A DNA stretch of 64,000 nucleotides from contig VBWC01000006.1 of assembly GCA_006218035.1 (NCBI GenBank), positions 21,389-85,388 on the forward strand, given 5' to 3'. The notes below the pieces were generated by a model. That model was not told the DNA's origin. It searched no databases and saw nothing but the letters and a program-made list of their open reading frames with translations. Shown here in pieces: positions 63,051 through 64,000 of this stretch (its first letter is position 1; each line of letters begins with the position of its first letter). The DNA is from Gammaproteobacteria bacterium (GTDB lineage: Bacteria > Pseudomonadota > Gammaproteobacteria > VBWC01). A program made the translations under genes and the position numbers.

Positions 63051-63872
63051 GTGGACATATTGCTTTACCTCAAGGCCGCGCTGCTCGGCCTGCTTGAAGG
63101 GGCCACCGAGTTTCTGCCGATTTCCAGTACAGGCCATCTCATCATCGCCGCCGATCTGCTGGATTTCACCGGCGAACGCGCCAAGACCTTCAATATCTTC
63201 ATCCAGCTCGGCGCCATCCTCGCCATCGTCTGGCATTACCGCGCCAAGGTAACGAGCGTGGCGCGCGGCGTGGGCCATGATCCGGCGGCGCGGCGCTTCG
63301 TCGCCAATCTGTTCATCGCCTTCCTGCCGGCAGCGGTGCTGGGTTTGTTGCTGCACTCCACTATCAAGGCCTATCTGTTCAATCCGGTGTCGGTGGCCGC
63401 CGCGCTGGTGCTCGGCGGTTTCGCGATTTTGTGGATCGAGTCGCGCCAGCGCACGCCGCGTATCGAACACGTCGACGATATGCGCTGGCAGGACGCGCTC
63501 AAAGTAGGCGTGGCGCAGAGTTTCGCGTTGTTTCCCGGCGTATCGCGCGCCGGCGCCACCATCATGGGCGGTTTGCTGAGCGGACTGTCGCGGCAGGCGG
63601 CAACCGAGTTCTCGTTTTTTCTCGCCGTCCCCACCATGTTCGCGGCGACGTTGTACGACCTCTATAAAAGCCGCGACCTGATCCACACCGAAGAGACCGC
63701 CTTGCTGCTAACCGGACTGGTATGCGCTTTTTTCAGCGCGCTGGTCGTGGTGAAGGCCTTTCTCGCCTTTATCGCCCGTCACGATTTCAGATTCTTCGCC
63801 TGGTACCGCATCGTTTTCGGCGGCGTGGTCCTGGTGCTGGGGCTGACCGGCGTGGTGCATTTCAACTCGTAA
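63051..63872 (+). CDS. uppP: Undecaprenyl-diphosphatase UppP/BacA
   Basis: 273 residues, about eight membrane helices. The two catalytic motifs are GATEFLPISSTGHLIIAADL near residues 16-35 and LFPGVSRAGATIMGGLLSGL near residue 160. It dephosphorylates undecaprenyl diphosphate to recycle the lipid carrier of peptidoglycan and O-antigen; overproduction gives bacitracin resistance. The start is a GTG at 63051 (VDILLYLKAALLGLLEG). Two inverted-repeat pairs lie in the preceding gap, so its own promoter must be close to the start or within that element. Confidence 0.96.
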   Translation: MDILLYLKAALLGLLEGATEFLPISSTGHLIIAADLLDFTGERAKTFNIFIQLGAILAIVWHYRAKVTSVARGVGHDPAARRFVANLFIAFLPAAVLGLLLHSTIKAYLFNPVSVAAALVLGGFAILWIESRQRTPRIEHVDDMRWQDALKVGVAQSFALFPGVSRAGATIMGGLLSGLSRQAATEFSFFLAVPTMFAATLYDLYKSRDLIHTEETALLLTGLVCAFFSALVVVKAFLAFIARHDFRFFAWYRIVFGGVVLVLGLTGVVHFNS

Positions 63873-64000
63873 TGCCTTGCCCGCCGGGTTGGTCCCGGCC
63901 GGCAGATATTCCGCGCCGTTACGATTATTTAATAGGTAGCCTTGTAGGGTAATGGAATGGACGCCCACTTTCTAAAACGGCATCTAGGTGCCAAAGTGTG
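63873..64000. other. Trailing spacer at the window edge
   Basis: 128 bp after uppP. Apart from a short GC-rich inverted repeat (CCGGG/CCCGG near 63886-63899), I see no gene start, terminator T-tract or RNA gene. Confidence 0.4.

Overview
The window is gene-dense, GC-rich chromosomal DNA from a gammaproteobacterium, probably a free-living sulfur oxidiser or a relative of one. The evidence is fabA-fabB, YibN-type rhodanese/secB/gpsA and gpmI-envC-ctpA-yibQ synteny, a UvrD very close to the enterobacterial form, a split class II ribonucleotide reductase (nrdJa/nrdJb) as in Pseudomonas, and a zinc-type ATP sulfurylase like those of sulfur-oxidising gammaproteobacteria beside a TauE-family sulfite/sulfonate exporter. 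The placement is inference; no rRNA or tRNA gene was seen.

Layout. 0-2.6 kb: a cut-off ABC ATPase, a CDGSH iron-sulfur protein, then glnK-amtB read leftwards from a sigma-54-like promoter with an NtrC-like enhancer. 2.6-8 kb: ubiK, comM, uvrD and an orphan Tat-exported TRAP binding protein. 8-10.2 kb: two paralogous secreted proteins of unknown family, one frameshifted. 10.3-16.6 kb: an RRM protein with a long structured leader, a DUF484-like/GGDEF cyclase, fabA-fabB, a ketohexokinase-like kinase coupled to a pentapeptide-repeat protein, an ankyrin lipoprotein and a YjbQ protein. 16.7-19.1 kb: a diheme cytochrome c fused to a formylglycine-generating-enzyme-like (SUMF1) domain, coupled to a second SUMF1 protein. 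19.3-27.4 kb: a five-gene fatty-acid beta-oxidation operon (fadE-fadI-fadJ-fadD-yciA). 27.7-36.6 kb: membrane proteins, an AbgT transporter, MgtC, a patatin, an AlgH/YqgE protein, a YbaK-HDOD fusion and a nitroreductase pseudogene. 36.6-40.4 kb: nrdJa-nrdJb with two NrdR-type boxes, and a divergent hsp20. 40.5-46 kb: YqhA, a CPA2 antiporter, sat, tauE and an aldehyde dehydrogenase. 46-50.8 kb: an NDUFA9-like SDR, cca, a DUF465 protein, murU and gpsA. 50.8-58 kb: secB, a rhodanese, gpmI, envC, ctpA, yibQ and yajL. 58-64 kb: sparse DNA with small hypothetical genes, a Cys-rich repeat secreted protein, repeat elements, a decayed DevBCA-type exporter locus and uppP.

How the genes work together. 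GlnK-AmtB make a nitrogen-responsive ammonium uptake module. The fad operon encodes activation, dehydrogenation, hydration/oxidation, thiolysis and thioester release. FabA-FabB provide anaerobic-type unsaturated fatty acid synthesis. EnvC, CtpA, UppP and MurU serve envelope and peptidoglycan upkeep. Sat with TauE fits oxidative sulfur metabolism.

The parts least explained by known biology are the diheme-FGE/SUMF1 pair, the secreted paralog pair at 8-10 kb, the YbaK-HDOD fusion, the kinase/pentapeptide pair and the Cys-rich repeat protein. Several loci are decaying by small indels and internal deletions (8.1-9.1, 36.1-36.6 and 60.9-62.7 kb), and related inverted-repeat elements lie at about 30.0, 60.0 and 62.9 kb.
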